A stretch of DNA of 64,000 nt, taken from Malachius bipustulatus (Eukaryota > Arthropoda > Insecta > Coleoptera > Melyridae). Position 1 is the first letter of the stretch; every line of letters begins with the position of its first letter. The stretch covers positions 36,482,929 through 36,546,928 of the forward strand of contig OU342635.1 in NCBI GenBank assembly GCA_910589415.1, read 5' to 3'. Under the pieces are notes generated by a model. It saw nothing but the letters and a program-made list of their open reading frames with translations. It did no database searches and had not been told where the DNA came from. The translations under genes were made by a program, and so were the position numbers. Positions 24,491 to 35,820 of the stretch are shown piece by piece.

Positions 24491-25076
24491 TACAGGGTGT
24501 ACCAGCTCGATTTAGACAACGATAAGGGCCGTGTATGTCTCGTCAAGACGAAACGTTTTTTTATTTGAAGTTTTTGAATTTGGACCTTCGTTGCGGAAAT
24601 ATGGCCGACTTCCGGTTTTTAGTTTTTTGGCTCCAGTTTCGGCATTTTTAGATTCTCGCCCAAACTGAAACTAGTTTTGGAAACTCCTTAGCTTCAGTTA
24701 CAACTTTCATATTGAAGTCAAGGTTCTATTTCTGTTGGATTCAAAATGGCGACATGCCCAAGACTTTAAATTTTAAGTCTTTGAATCAATTCAAATTGAA
24801 TCAAATTGAAAAATTAAGATTTTGAATCCAACAGAGATAGAACCTTGACTTCAATATGAAAGTTGTAACTGAAGCTAAGGAGTTTCCAAAACTAGTTTCA
24901 GTTTGGGCGAGAACCTAAAAATGCCGAAACTGGAGCCAAAAAACTAAAAACCGGAAGTCGGACATATTTCCGCAACGAAGCTCCAAATCCAAAAACTTCA
25001 AATAAAAAAAACGTTTCGTCTTGACGAGACCTACACGGCCCTTACCGTTGTCTAAATCGAGCTGGTACACCCTGTA
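24491..25076. mobile_element. 586-bp foldback element, copy 1
   Basis: It starts TACAGGGTGTACCAGCTCGA and ends TCGAGCTGGTACACCCTGTA. It abuts the previous element with no base between (CACCCTGTA then TACAGGGTG), so both use the same TA. The centre (near 24745-24820) is asymmetric, with AAAATGGCGACATGCCC on its left. Copy 2 at 35235-35820 has the same 586-bp length and the centre inverted. It has no coding capacity. Confidence 0.92.
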
Positions 25077-25079
25077 TAT

Positions 25080-27120
25080 TATAGTCACTAGTTTTTTCCT
25101 GCCATTTTTTTAATTTGGTGTATGTTCTTGCTAGTACTTTGCTGTTTTCTATACAAGATGAGGGGAAAATATTTTTAAATATAAAAGCGATAAGTGTATA
25201 TAAAGGGTATATACTGTCAAGAGTAAACTCTGCAATTAATAAAAAAATTTGTTCGATTTCGAGAAGAAATTGGAAAATCTGATTAACATCCCCCTCCCTT
25301 CAGTGATATGTAATAGATCCCCAGAGGTTGACGCAGAAAAAAAAACAGAAAAAGACGTTCTACTTGTGAATAATCACCTTCTAAATCTTTCTATTTAGAG
25401 ACAGCCCCTGATGGTATGAGGGAGATGAAAGCTTATTATGGTCTATTAATGTATAAATATATATTTTTTCTTTATGATTTTGATGCAGACGTTGTAATAA
25501 TAATTACAAGCTTTTATGATAATTATTTAGAAAAAAAAATTGCCCCTTAATGAAAGAATATATTTCCATTGCAATAATAATTAAGTAATACAAATCTCTC
25601 TATAAGATTTATTTTCAGGATGAAAATTTTTGGGCAAGCTTTGCAAACATAGAAACTGTATAACTTGATGACAGTGCGTGACAAACTGTCAGCAACTGTT
25701 TTTCTATCTAGAAGGATAATAGCCGTCGAAGTTGATTGTATAGGGAAATAACGACACGCATTAATATTGTATCCACATAAGTAAATGGCGGTAAACAGAA
25801 AGTCGATGATATAATTGTTCCGTTTTCCGGAACGACCTGAATTATCTTACTCGTTGTACTTATGTGAACCGAGCACATGTGTATCCTAGTTGCTCCGCAT
25901 AATTATTGATATTAGTTCTTTACTCCTATTATTTACCGTCCATTGTACAGGAAAAGGAGTACGAAATTACATACTAGTTCTGTTAAAACACATGTGATGG
26001 ACCCGAGTGCCTATTGTTACGTATCGGTGGAACGACTGATGCTCTTTTAAATTTTTACAATAGACATGCGATAAGTTTATTTTTATCATGGCGGAACTAT
26101 ACCCAAGTTTTCACTTGAGGTATCATTGGAACTGGAGGGATTCTTAAAACTACTATAGAATATCGCGTGACAAAACACAGGACTTCTTCGTTGTAAGGGT
26201 TTAAGCGATAAAGAGTCAAAACCACAAACTACTGCTTGGATATTTCTTTATCTAATCAACCTTCTTTTTTATATACTTTATTAGATGTAAAATACGTAAG
26301 CCCTTAAGGAAAACACAATAAATAGCCTAAAAATTCAGCAAAATGTCTCCTTTGCTCTCTTCTTACTGAACAAACATTAAACATTGCAAAGTTGAGAGTA
26401 AACATGACACACTCGATGCGATTATACTTGAACGAGTAGGGATGAAGACGATCCTGGGGGTCAGAAGAGATGAGCGAATATCCAGCGCATTGTGCGAAAC
26501 CCTCGTCCTCTAGATCCATATTTCATGGCAATAGATCCATTAAGGGCTATTACCAACAAGGGATGAAACGGCGTCCCTTTCAAAGGGCTCCTGAACGTCA
26601 AGTCAATGCCGCTGAGGTTTAGGTTACATCGGCGACAATGGACAGCAATATGTTTGTAATTTATTAGAGATGTCACTTGGAGAAAGAGAACTGTGATAGA
26701 TTAAATGCCATTGTTGGTTTTCATGATTATTATTATTGTCGGCTTGTGGGCTGAGATTTTTTCGTTATATTATTATAATACCTTACAATAAGTATGCACG
26801 AAGAAGAATATTTGAGAAATTATCCAGATCCTCCTATCTATTATAAGGGCTGCTAAATTTTTATGACTCTGTGAAACTTTTGTGTATGATTCAAAAGAGT
26901 TTTGCTCAAAAGTATTCGAGTGTCTCTGATACAAGAAAATCCAGATCAATATATTCTAATTTTCTTAAACTTCAAAGGCAATAAATACTTAAGAGTTTAT
27001 TTTTTTTTTAATCAATGCTTAAGTTTTTTGATGGATAGCTTTTAACATTTTCTAATAAATATATGAAAATTCGGAGTATTATAATGAATTACTTAAATAA
27101 TTACTCTTACAAGATCCTTA
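25080..27120. other. Mostly unique AT-rich DNA
   Basis: No gene supported. The segment 25.7-26.1 kb and 26.3-26.7 kb are somewhat less AT-biased. The overlapping minus-strand frames at 26304-26519 and 26461-26676 (71 codons each) have no recognisable domain. Confidence 0.35.
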
Positions 27121-27379
27121 TTACTCTGACATTTCCAATAAAATTTAGTACAGTACCATTTTGAGGGCCGTTGAATCCTGTGGCGTGCTCAGTTTTTTTT
27201 TTCTAAAAATATCGGTAATATTAATTTTTTAGATTTTACAAGTAAATACTGATCTAGTGGGCCTTGGATTTTGTAGGAATGAGACGCTTTTTGCTCCCAA
27301 AATACCTATAGTTTATTTTTTGATTAAACCTCTATGATTAAAAAAATCCTTTTAAAATCGCTCCATAAATTAAGATTAT

Positions 27380-27620
27380 ACAGAGTGTTTCTAGAACAAA
27401 TGGGAGACACTGTATTTTTTAAACCAATGGTATAGCTGATAAACAATGGGCGCCTGGGTCTTGAATTTTTGCTTTTCTTAAAAACTCTTTTATTATTTGA
27501 AGCTTCAATTTGAAAATTGACATTCTGCAGTTACGGGTGTCACTTTAATTATTTTTAGGCCCATTAGCTACGAAGATATTATGATATTATGATGAGTCAA
27601 CTTTTGTTTCCCCATGATAT
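27380..27620. repeat. Decayed TACAGAGTG-type repeat fragment
   Basis: It starts with TATACAGAGTGTTTCTAGA near 27376 and reads like one arm of a TACAGGGTG foldback, with no second arm found. Old and truncated. Confidence 0.4.
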
Positions 27621-27893
27621 TCTTTTAAAAAGTACAGCAAATTATTCTGCGTTGGTACAACAATACACTTATCATTGTTTTTCAATTAATATTTTGATGG
27701 TAAATGTGTCAAATAATAAGTGTCCGATAATGACGTCACCTTAAAGCAATAAATCCAAAATTCCATACCTTTGTGATATGTATGATAGGTGTGATGGACC
27801 AGTGTTAAAATTATTAGTAAGCAAATCTCACTTTTCAATAAGTAAATATTTTAGAGTCAATTAATTAACTATAGCTTGTTATGAAAACAAGTG

Positions 27894-28208
27894 GTGTTGG
27901 TTAACACTGACACTTATATAAGTAATGTTTAGTAACAAGACGGTAGACTTGACCAGGTGCCGACCTTACAATAATGCTGACTAAGGGTAAGCAATACACT
28001 GGCATTGAATCAGCGATATATAATAGATGGACATTCTATCCAAGACAGTTATAATTAATCAGCATTAGAAGTAAGAAGTAGGTAATCATTATGTGAGTAT
28101 TATTAGGAAGCAATCATTAGATATAGACAAACGTTGTTATGTAGTTTCTAAGTGTTGTGTAATAAACCCAATGAAAACCTAATCACCTTTAATTATCCTG
28201 TCACACAG
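27894..28208 (+). repeat. Possible solo LTR
   Basis: A segment starting TGTTGGTTAACACTGACAC and ending near CCTGTCACACA has a TATATAAG box near 27916 and an AATAAA signal near 28160, the order expected of a retrotransposon LTR. No second LTR, primer site or clear target duplication is visible, so it could equally be unrelated unique DNA. Confidence 0.35.
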
Positions 28209-28250
28209 TCAAGACAGCATCCCAGTTTGCCACATGCGTTAGCAATACAA

Positions 28251-28345
28251 GATTATCACAAAGCGATCCTGCGAGATTATCACATGGCGAGCCTGCGAAT
28301 TTATCACATGGCGACCCTGCTAGTTTATCACATGGAATGCTGAAC
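28251..28345. repeat. 24-bp minisatellite, about four units
   Basis: Units begin at 28251, 28275, 28299 and 28323, each close to GATTATCACATGGCGANCC plus TGCGA. A further TTTATCACA occurs near 28360. The period is 24 bp, a multiple of three, and the 63-codon frame at 28152-28343 runs through it, but there is no sign that it is coding. Confidence 0.85.
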
Positions 28346-28964
28346 TGCCTTGGAACAAGTTTATCACACCTTGCTTCCGTATTCTATGCCATCGAAATAC
28401 AAAAACTGTCACTTGTATCTGACGTTTTGGTTGCTATAACTGTTTAAAGACATTGCTATGTAACATAATTTCGTCTGGTGGTTTCGTTATAAGTATTTGG
28501 AGGGCGATAATGGTGCAATTCTTAATTTAAGAAAAGAGAAATATGTACGATCTGTATTAGACATTTTCGTAATTCCTCGGAAGGTGCTTGTGGCTACAAT
28601 AACGCATATTTTCTGACAGGGCTCAACCGAATAAATTTGCGTTTGTGCTGTGAGAGAATTTGTGCTGGTTGAATTTGGCACCCTGGTAAAAAAGAGAAAT
28701 CACAACAGAGCAGATCCAAATGCTCAGCCGTTGGTCCATTTGTTAGCACAAGTCAAAATCAATCCCAAGAACTCTATTCGCAATATTTCAAAAGAACGTA
28801 GCATTTCAAAGTTGCAAACACAACAATAATAATAATAATAATAATAATCTTTATTTTTCTAGAATATTACATTCTTTATAACTATAATACCATAATATAT
28901 GTATAATACTTAATTAAAATCTACATTAAATCAAACCTACTTTCCTATACATTTTTCTTACTAG

Positions 28965-29147
28965 CTAATTGTTCGGATTTTTTATGTACTCACTTAGCAG
29001 TCTTTTAAATGCATTCAAATTTGTTTCATTTTTTAACTTTGTTGGTAAACAATTATATAAATCAAAACTTTTATAGAAAAATGAGTTTCTATGTAACTCA
29101 TTTATTGGTCTCATTAGCGCCAAATGTTCGTCATTTCTAAGCTGCAT
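28965..29147 (-). pseudogene. LINE ORF2 C-terminus
   Basis: A 60-codon frame with MQLRNDEHLALMRP and SFFYKSFDLYNCLP, the family's C-terminal FY...N.LP block, ending about 115 bases before the (TTA)n tail. Confidence 0.7.
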
Positions 29148-29275
29148 TTCTTAATTTCTGTCTTTTTTATAACTGATATATTTTCTTAAGTAATTCGGAA
29201 ATCCTTCATTATTAACTATATTAAACACCATCTTAATACTATTATACTTTATTCTTTGTTCGACAGACATCCATC

Positions 29276-29488
29276 CTATAAGCTATCAAGCATATCAGAA
29301 ATATGGGCTCTTCTATTAACTTTTAAAACTGTCCTCATTAATTTGTTCTGTAATTTTTGTAACCTGTCAATTTGATTCTTACTAAACGATAACATAATAG
29401 ACGGAACGTATTCATAATAACAACAAATCATTGACCTAGCTACCATGATTTTCTGCGAGTAATCAAGTTTGTTTTTTAGTCTACTCAA
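29276..29488 (-). pseudogene. LINE ORF2 post-polymerase region
   Basis: A 70-codon frame that overlaps the polymerase frame by 8 bases in another phase, showing a single frameshift. SMICCYYEYVPSIML and QIDRLQKLQNKLMR match the region after the polymerase in CR1/L2/Jockey-type LINEs. Confidence 0.75.
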
Positions 29489-30116
29489 TTAATACACCTA
29501 TTCTTTGTGCTATTTTCCTACAAATATAATCTGTGTGTTCATTAAAATTCAACTTATCATCTATGATTACACCTAAGTATTTCATATTTTCTGCAATATC
29601 AATCTTTTTACCGTCTATTACAATATCAACTGTTTTATTCACTTTTTTATTTCTTGTTAAAATCATCGATTTTTTTTTCTCCAAATTCAGTTTTAATTTA
29701 TTATAATACAAGTATTCCACTATTCTATCTAAATCACTGTTCATTTTGTTCACTAAATCATTTATGTCGTTACCACTTACATACAATAATGTATCATCCG
29801 CAAACATTTTAATGCTGCAGTATTCCAAAGCTCTTTTAATGTCATTGATATACAATATAAACAATAGTGGCCCTAACACTGTTCCCTGGGGAACTCCTAG
29901 ATTTATATGTTTTTTACTGGATAGTATCCCGTTTACAAGTACTTGTTGTGTTCTATCCTCCAGGAAGCTTCTTATCACTGATAGCCCTTCATTTTTGAAA
30001 CCGTATTTCTCTAATTTATTTAATAAAATGGTCCTATCTATTGTCTCAAATGCACGTTTAAAGTCCAGAATTATTATACAAAGTCCAGAAACAATTATAC
30101 AATAGAAAATCCTCAT
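29481..30116 (-). pseudogene. LINE reverse transcriptase fragment
   Basis: A 211-codon frame; the first ~14 residues come from the host mariner sequence read backwards. LDFKRAFETID (17-27) carries the first catalytic Asp, NLGVPQGTVLGPLLFILYIN (72-91) is the conserved block B, and FADD at 105-108 is the catalytic pair. LKLNLEKKKSMIL and MKYLGVIIDDKLN, the following thumb region, are also present. This part is intact, but the endonuclease is missing, so the copy cannot move by itself. Confidence 0.88.
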
Positions 30117-30566
30117 TTAACAATGGAAATTAGACCACGAATGCGATTTTCCATCAACGCTTGGTGTGCATGGACTATTCGATAACAAGATATAATTGGA
30201 CCCTGCTCTTGTATAGGGGACACTTAATGGAGAGCGATATCTTAATTTGCTGCAAACAGAAATTGAGGAATCACTGATGGACAAGTTGCCTTTACATGGC
30301 TATCAAAATGTCGAATTCTTTAAACATCAGGACGGGGCTACCACGCATAACATTATAGCCGTCAAAAATTATATTTAAACACGCGATTTCCAAACAGATA
30401 ACTTTGGTACAGGCGGACCACTTTTGTGTGAACCCCTTTCATTATTTATTTTAGGGATCCATCAAAGATCAAGTCTATGGACCGACAATCTACAAGAAAG
30501 AGTTTTGAATGGTATATTCTCTCCTTGGGAAGATAAACTATACCTGTATAGTTTATCTTGACCTGA

Positions 30567-31540
30567 CCTGTCCGGTAAGTACCTCCTAATCTCTCGGGAG
30601 CATACAGGGGAGGTCAAAAAAAACCTAGTCTGTCATCAAAAAAAAAAATTCCAAAAGTGTCCCCAAACGGAGATATGGAGCCCTAAAAGGGTGCCCCGCA
30701 ATTTACTTTTTTGGCTCTAACTTTTGAACCGACCTGTATAATTGGATGGAATTTAAACACTTTATAGAGGCTACAGAGAGCCATCAGGCCATGTTAAAGT
30801 CGATGTTTGACGTCGTCAGGGAAGTCAGGAACGGACTTACCATCATACTCGTTGAGTCAAAATTTTGACAGGTGTCACTGTACAGAGCTAAAAACTATTT
30901 TTTTGAATAGTCTAATATTTCATCTTTATAAAAGGTGCTCTTAATTTATTTCGGTAAAACTGACGGTTTTCGAGATAAATCGGTTTTTAGGTATGCTAAA
31001 CACTAAAAAGTTACTAATGCTAAACACAAACAGGTAATAATCAGGTTCTTGTTGATAAACCTACCAACATAATGGATTATTGCTATTGACGGAACTTGAT
31101 CAAAATTCGCATAAAAGTCGATTTATCTTGAGAACCGCTAGTTTTATCGCAATAAATTAAGAGTACCTTTTGTGAAGACGAATGACCAGCGTATTTAAAA
31201 AATAAGTTTTCAGCTCTGTAAAATGACACCTGTCAAAATTTTGACACAATGAGTGTGGTGGTAAGTCCGTTCCTGACTTCCTTTAGGACATCAAACATCC
31301 ACTCTGATATGGCTTAATGAGTCTTTATGGCCTCTATAAAAAAATTAAAATTTTATCAAATTATACAGGTCGGTTCAAAGGTTAGAGCCAAAAAAGTAAA
31401 TGTTAGGGTACCATTTTGGGGCTCTGTATCTCCGTTTAGGGACACTTTAGGAAAGTTTTTTTTTTATGACAGACTAGGTTTATTTTGACCTCCCCTGTAT
31501 GCTCCCGAGAGATTAGGAGGTACTTACCGGACACCCTGTA
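30567..31540. mobile_element. Foldback element, right end TACAGGGTGTCCGGTAAG
   Basis: The arms share TCCGGTAAGTACCTCCTAAT, CTCTCGGGAGCATACAGGGG and AGGTCAAAA, and pair to a turn near 31050-31060. The right end is complete (CACCCTGTA at 31532-31540), but the left end reads CCTGTCCGG, having lost its TACAGGG. Just outside the left end is a perfect 14-bp inverted repeat (AAGATAAACTATAC at 30530-30543 and its complement at 30546-30559). Confidence 0.88.
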
Positions 31541-31779
31541 TAAGGGCTTCAGTGGATGATTTGAACCCCTACTTAAAAGGATACAATCATTTATGCATTA
31601 GAGAAAACGGTAGACTATTTGAAAATTTATCATATTCAATTTTTTTTCTTGTGTTGCTTTATACCTACATTTATTAAAATAAACTATGGTGACGTCTTAT
31701 CGGTTACTTATTTTATGTCACGTTTACCATCAAAATATTATTTGAAAAATAAATAATCATTAGTATGCGTAGGAAAACA

Positions 31780-32075
31780 AAAGTTGACTATCATATCTTC
31801 GAAACTAGTAGGCGTAAATGCATAATGTCAAACAATAATGTCAATATATATGTAAAGTTTCACATTGAAACAAATTCAAATAATAAAAGAATTATTGAGG
31901 AAAAATGTTTGTGGTTTTTCAGTTTTTTTTCAGGATATTTCAGGAACGTTCACGGACAGATATCGTGCATGTATACCTACCACAAAATATATATAGGGCA
32001 TCTTTTCTCTAATTTAACAGAGCCTGTATCTTTTAGCGTTTACGAGATACACCATACACCCACGCAGTGAGCTCT
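31780..32075. repeat. Diverged half of the 36.8-kb foldback family
   Basis: It shares with 37.45-37.76 kb, in the same order: AAAAC.AAAGTTGACTAT, a CTAGTGG/CTAGTAGG block, TTTTTCAG, TTTCAGGAACG.TCACGGA, CCTGTATC and TTAGCGTTTA. Only one arm is present. The 101-codon frame at 31765-32070 is read across this repeat and is not a gene. Confidence 0.65.
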
Positions 32076-32257
32076 GAAATCAGAGATATCCTAAATTATA
32101 CTGTCCTGATTTATTTAAGAAGTAAAATTATAAAAAATATATTATTATTGTATAGGAATCAAGACGATCAAGAAATCTTTGCAGAAACATGTGAAATATC
32201 CTCGAATAAAAATCAGTAAATAAAATTATCTACTTTGCAAGAAGTAGGGTACCTATA

Positions 32258-33362
32258 TACAGGGTGGGCCATCGAAAAGGTAACAAGCCTAATAGCTTGG
32301 AAAGTGAAGATGTACGCGAAAAACGCCGAAACAGGTCAATTTTGTTATCGAGAGGGACATATGTTCGTGACAAATTTAACTACCCAAGTTCACCCCTTTG
32401 GCAGGGGTAGCTACCCCTCTGCTTATCATCATAGGGAACAGCTATCAAGTGATACATCATTTGAAAGCTACTTGAATTCTCTTTACAACGATATCCAACA
32501 TTTTGGGTTCCGCTCACATACAGGGTGGCCCAACGGAAACTAACTCGCCCTAATAACTTAGAAACTGAAGATGTACGCGAAAAACGCCGAAACAAGTCGA
32601 TTTTGTTATCAACGTAGGCATATTTTCGTGACAAATTTAACTACCCAAGTTCACCCCCTTGGCAGGGGTAGCTACCCCTTTGTTATCATCATAGGGGACA
32701 GCCATCGAGTGATACATCATTTGAAAGCTACTTGAATTCTCTTTACAACGATATCCAACATTTTGGGTTTCGCCCACATACAGGGTGGCCCAACGAAAAC
32801 GTAACTCGCCTTAATCACTTGTATGTAGGGCACCCTGTATGTAAGCGAAACCCAAAATGTTGGATATCATTGTAAAGATAATTCAACTAGCTTTCAAATG
32901 ATGTATCACTCGATAGCTGTTCTTTCTGATGATAAGCAAAGGGGTAGCTACCCCTGCCAAAGGGGTGAACTTGGGTATTTAAATTTGTCACGAAAATATG
33001 CCTACGTTGATAACAAAATCGACCTGTTTCGGCGTTTTTCGCGTACATGGTCAGTTTCAAAGTTATTAGGGCTGGTTACGTTTTCGTTGGGCCACCCTGT
33101 ATGTAATCGAAACCCAAAATGTTGGATATCGTTGTAAAGAGAATTCAAGTAGCTTTCACATGATGTATCACTCGATAGCTGTTCCCTATGATGATAAGCA
33201 AAGGGGTAGCTACCCCTGCCAAGGGGGTGAACTTGGGTAGTTGAATTTGTCACGAAAATATGTCCCCCTCGATAACAAAATCGACCTGTTTCGGCGTTTT
33301 TCGCATAACTCTTCACTTTCCAAATTATTAGGCTTGTTACCTTTTCGATGGCCCACCCTGTA
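32258..33362. mobile_element. Tandem and inverted array of a 260-bp TACAGGGTGGCCC unit
   Basis: Units start with TACAGGGTGGCCCAACG-like sequence. Plus-orientation units occupy 32258-32518 and 32519-32778, followed by a ~60-bp partial unit from 32779; minus-orientation units occupy about 32840-33102 and 33103-33362. Unit landmarks are GCGAAAAACGCCGAAAC, GACAAATTTAACTACCCAAG, GCAGGGGTAGCTACCCC, GTGATACATCATTTGAAAGC and ATATCCAACATTTTGGGTT. The outermost ends differ slightly from the internal joints (GGGCCATCGAAAAGG versus GGCCCAACG) and match each other, so the whole 1.1 kb looks like one foldback whose arms are each a tandem pair. Open frames inside (up to 128 codons) come from the repeat. Confidence 0.92.
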
Positions 33363-34320
33363 TGTGACCACACGAATAAGCTAATCATAAAAGAAATTAG
33401 AATAAAACAGTAAAACTTCCATTAACTTTTCGACGAACAATCGTCAAACGGAAACCGATGATAGAAAGCGTTCAGAACAATAAAGCTCTTACTCGCCGAC
33501 ACCGGTGACATGTCAGTGTGGATCCCGAACTTTGTTTCCCATAGAAGGACAAAGCGGTGATAATTCTGAATAAATTTTCCACCCATTGCCTCCTAAATAG
33601 CCAGGCCATGTTAGAATGTTCAGTGAATCCATTCGACGACGGCGTTGCGCCAATCTGTTTCCGCTATAGTGGACTTGAATCGGCCCCGGTACACCCCGGG
33701 TTAATTGACATTTGTCACCCCGACAGAGTGATATTTGACAACCTTTATAGCCATCGGGGCCTTTTTTATAACTTGACTGCTTTATGAGCGTTCGATGAAC
33801 GAGAGTGAAGCTTTTTTCGGAAACGGATGACACCATCACATTTGCACAAAACACGCTCCAATGATCGGGAACTGAAATACGATTTTGCTTGATCAGCTAG
33901 AATTTGCCCATGCAGTAGTCTCGCAATCCTTTTTTTACTCTCTATACACTTCAGAAAAATAGTTCAACCTAGAATTTTATTATGAAAGTGTTGCAAAGCA
34001 AAATTATAAAACATTGCATTAGATAATTATTTTCAAAAATTATTTTTAAATTCAGTCAAAATGTAATTACTTATATGTATAGGTATTACTTTCAGCAAAT
34101 ACATTAAAGTTTCTTGTATATACATAGTGAACGACTAAGTAGTTCCATCTATTAAAAGATATGGAAATGGAGTTAAAATATTCAAGAAATCATCTACCTA
34201 CCTAAACGTATGGGAAGTTGTCGACATGTGAAAACACTTAGAATTATTTCACTTTTATGAATATCCTGTTCCTAACAAAAGGTTACGGTTTATGTTAATT
34301 TCTGAGACGATATATATTAT
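33363..34320. other. Unique DNA with a GC-richer block
   Basis: No gene supported. The 33480-33780 stretch (ACGACGGCGTTGCGCC, GGCCCCGGTACACCCCGGG) is not repeated in the window and could be host non-coding sequence. It supports overlapping frames on both strands (33513-33854 minus, 33557-33787 plus) with no family match. Confidence 0.35.
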
Positions 34321-34321
34321 T

Positions 34322-34898
34322 AACACGTTAAGCGCCAAGCAGTATTTCCAATTTTTTTCTCGTGGGCCAACAAAATTTTTCATTAGAAAATGTCAAAATA
34401 ATAAGGGAACAATCATTAATTTTGATAAATTTTGTTTAATTTGATTGCTTTTTCAAAAAATCTGTGTCGGTCACTGGTGACCGACATGGCCCACTGGGAA
34501 CTGAATGACCAAGTATTACCCTAGCGGTCATATGACCGCCATAGGATATAATAGTGGTCTTTACCACATAACAGAGTTTGAATATTATAGAATATTTTTT
34601 TTTTGTAACCAAAGATTATAAGTTTATAGAATAAAACATTTGTTGCTCGAACATGTTTCATATTTTCTTATTCAGACTTCGGGAGCTAAAAAAAATCAAG
34701 CAAAGTAAAAATTCAAAGCCTGTCGATACCAATCTATCCTACTGGGCCATATCGGTCATGTATATACTACGCTACGCGTGTATAGTCGGTCAGCTGGCCT
34801 GGTAGACTAGTTTTGTTGGTCGGTCATAGGTGACCGCCATGGCCCTGTGGAAGAGTAAGCGGTCGGTCTCTAGTGACCGCCATGGCGCTTAACGTGTT
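34322..34898. mobile_element. MITE, AACACGTTAAGCGCCA ends, with internal palindromes
   Basis: The 16-bp ends AACACGTTAAGCGCCA and its exact complement delimit 577 bp. Inside are four short palindromes built on GGTCA/TGACC: 34466-34485, 34524-34539, 34821-34836 and 34864-34879, each followed by CATGGC or CATAGG. The left flank reads TTAA if the ends are taken as CACG, which would suit a piggyBac-type target, but the right flank does not match it, so superfamily is open. Confidence 0.85.
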
Positions 34899-35234
34899 CT
34901 AAGTACCTAGTGATTTCAAAATAGTGTTAAAGTTCAAGTGAGGAGAGTAGAATATCGTGTAGCCTCAGGTTTTGATTATATAAATTTACTTTTGTTAGAA
35001 AGTACTAAAAGCATTTTTTCCAAACTACACACATAACAAATGTGTTGAAACTTAACAAAGAACCATTTAAAGGAAATCTTGACGGAATTTTCAATCGATC
35101 AACAAAGATGTTTCCTCAGGATCTTTTTTCTCATGGCAATAGCTTTTTCATCATTCAGGAAAACAATTTTCTGACCAAGTAAATATTATTCCTGAATAAG
35201 ATTCAATTTTCTGCATTTGGATGTATACCTACTA

Positions 35235-35820
35235 TACAGGGTGTACCAGCTCGATTTAGACAACGGTAAGGACCGTGTAGGTCTCGTCAAGACGACACGT
35301 TTTTTTATTTGAAGTTTTTGAATTTGGACCTTCGTTGCGGAAATATGGCTGACTTTCGGTTTTTAGTTTTTTTGGCTCCAGTTTCGGCATTTTTAGGTTC
35401 TCGCCCAAACTGAAACTAGTTTTGGAAACTCCTTAGCTTCAGTTACAACTTTCACATTGAAGTCAAGTTTCTATCTCTGTTGGATTCAAAATCTTAATTT
35501 TTCAATTTGATTCAATTTGAATTGATTCAAAGACCTAAAATTTAAAGTCTTGGGCATGTCGCCATTTTGAATCCAACAGAGATAGAACCTTGACTTCAAT
35601 ATGAAAGTTGTAACTGAAGCTAAGGAGTTTCCAAAACTAGTTTCAGTTTGGGCGAGAACCTAAAAATGCCGAAACTGGAGCCAAAAAACTAAAAACCGGA
35701 AGTCGGCCATATTTCCGCAACGAAGGTCCAAATCCAAAAACTTCAAATAAAAAAACGTTTTGTCTTGACGAGACCTACACGGCCCTTACCGTTGTCTAAA
35801 TCGAGCTGGTACACCCCGTA
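35235..35820. mobile_element. 586-bp foldback element, copy 2
   Basis: The left end is TACAGGGTGTACCAGCTCGA as in copy 1 (24491-25076). The right end has one change (CACCCCGTA). The asymmetric centre is inverted relative to copy 1 (the ATTTTTCAATTTGATTC block is now on the left), consistent with insertion in the opposite orientation. Flanks are CTA on the left and TTTT on the right. Confidence 0.92.

Larger units (their letters stand above)
28827..30076 (-). mobile_element. 5'-truncated LINE with (TTA)n tail
   Basis: A minus-strand non-LTR element. The 3' tail is the (AAT)n run at 28827-28850 on the plus strand; the 5' break is near 30075, just before LDFKRAF of the polymerase, where a short sequence (AAAGTCCAGAA) is duplicated at the junction. 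It has a polymerase and post-polymerase region but no endonuclease and no RNase H. It is a different family from the 9.2-kb LINE although both have TTA-type tails. It lies inside the mariner pseudogene and is therefore younger than it. Confidence 0.85.
28480..30515 (+). pseudogene. Mariner-like transposase pseudogene split by a LINE
   Basis: Left part (about 28480-28826): broken frames give the DNA-binding side, including RAQPNKFAF and VKINPKNSIRNISKERSISK, which fits the second helix-turn-helix region of mariner-like transposases. Right part (30105-30515): ENPHLTMEIRPRMRFSINAW, then YLNLLQTEIEESLMDKLP, FFKHQDGATTHN (the catalytic Asp codon is at 30331-30333) and WGSIKDQVYGPTIYKKE after a frame change. 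The two parts are in order and strand, separated by the LINE at 28827-30076. Stops and frameshifts make it inactive. The family cuts and pastes DNA at TA sites. Confidence 0.75.

Noticed and set aside
33002..33388. 128-codon minus-strand frame and similar plus-strand frames at 32235-33137
   Set aside because: They lie wholly in the 260-bp repeat array and give near-identical peptides because the units are repeated and inverted.
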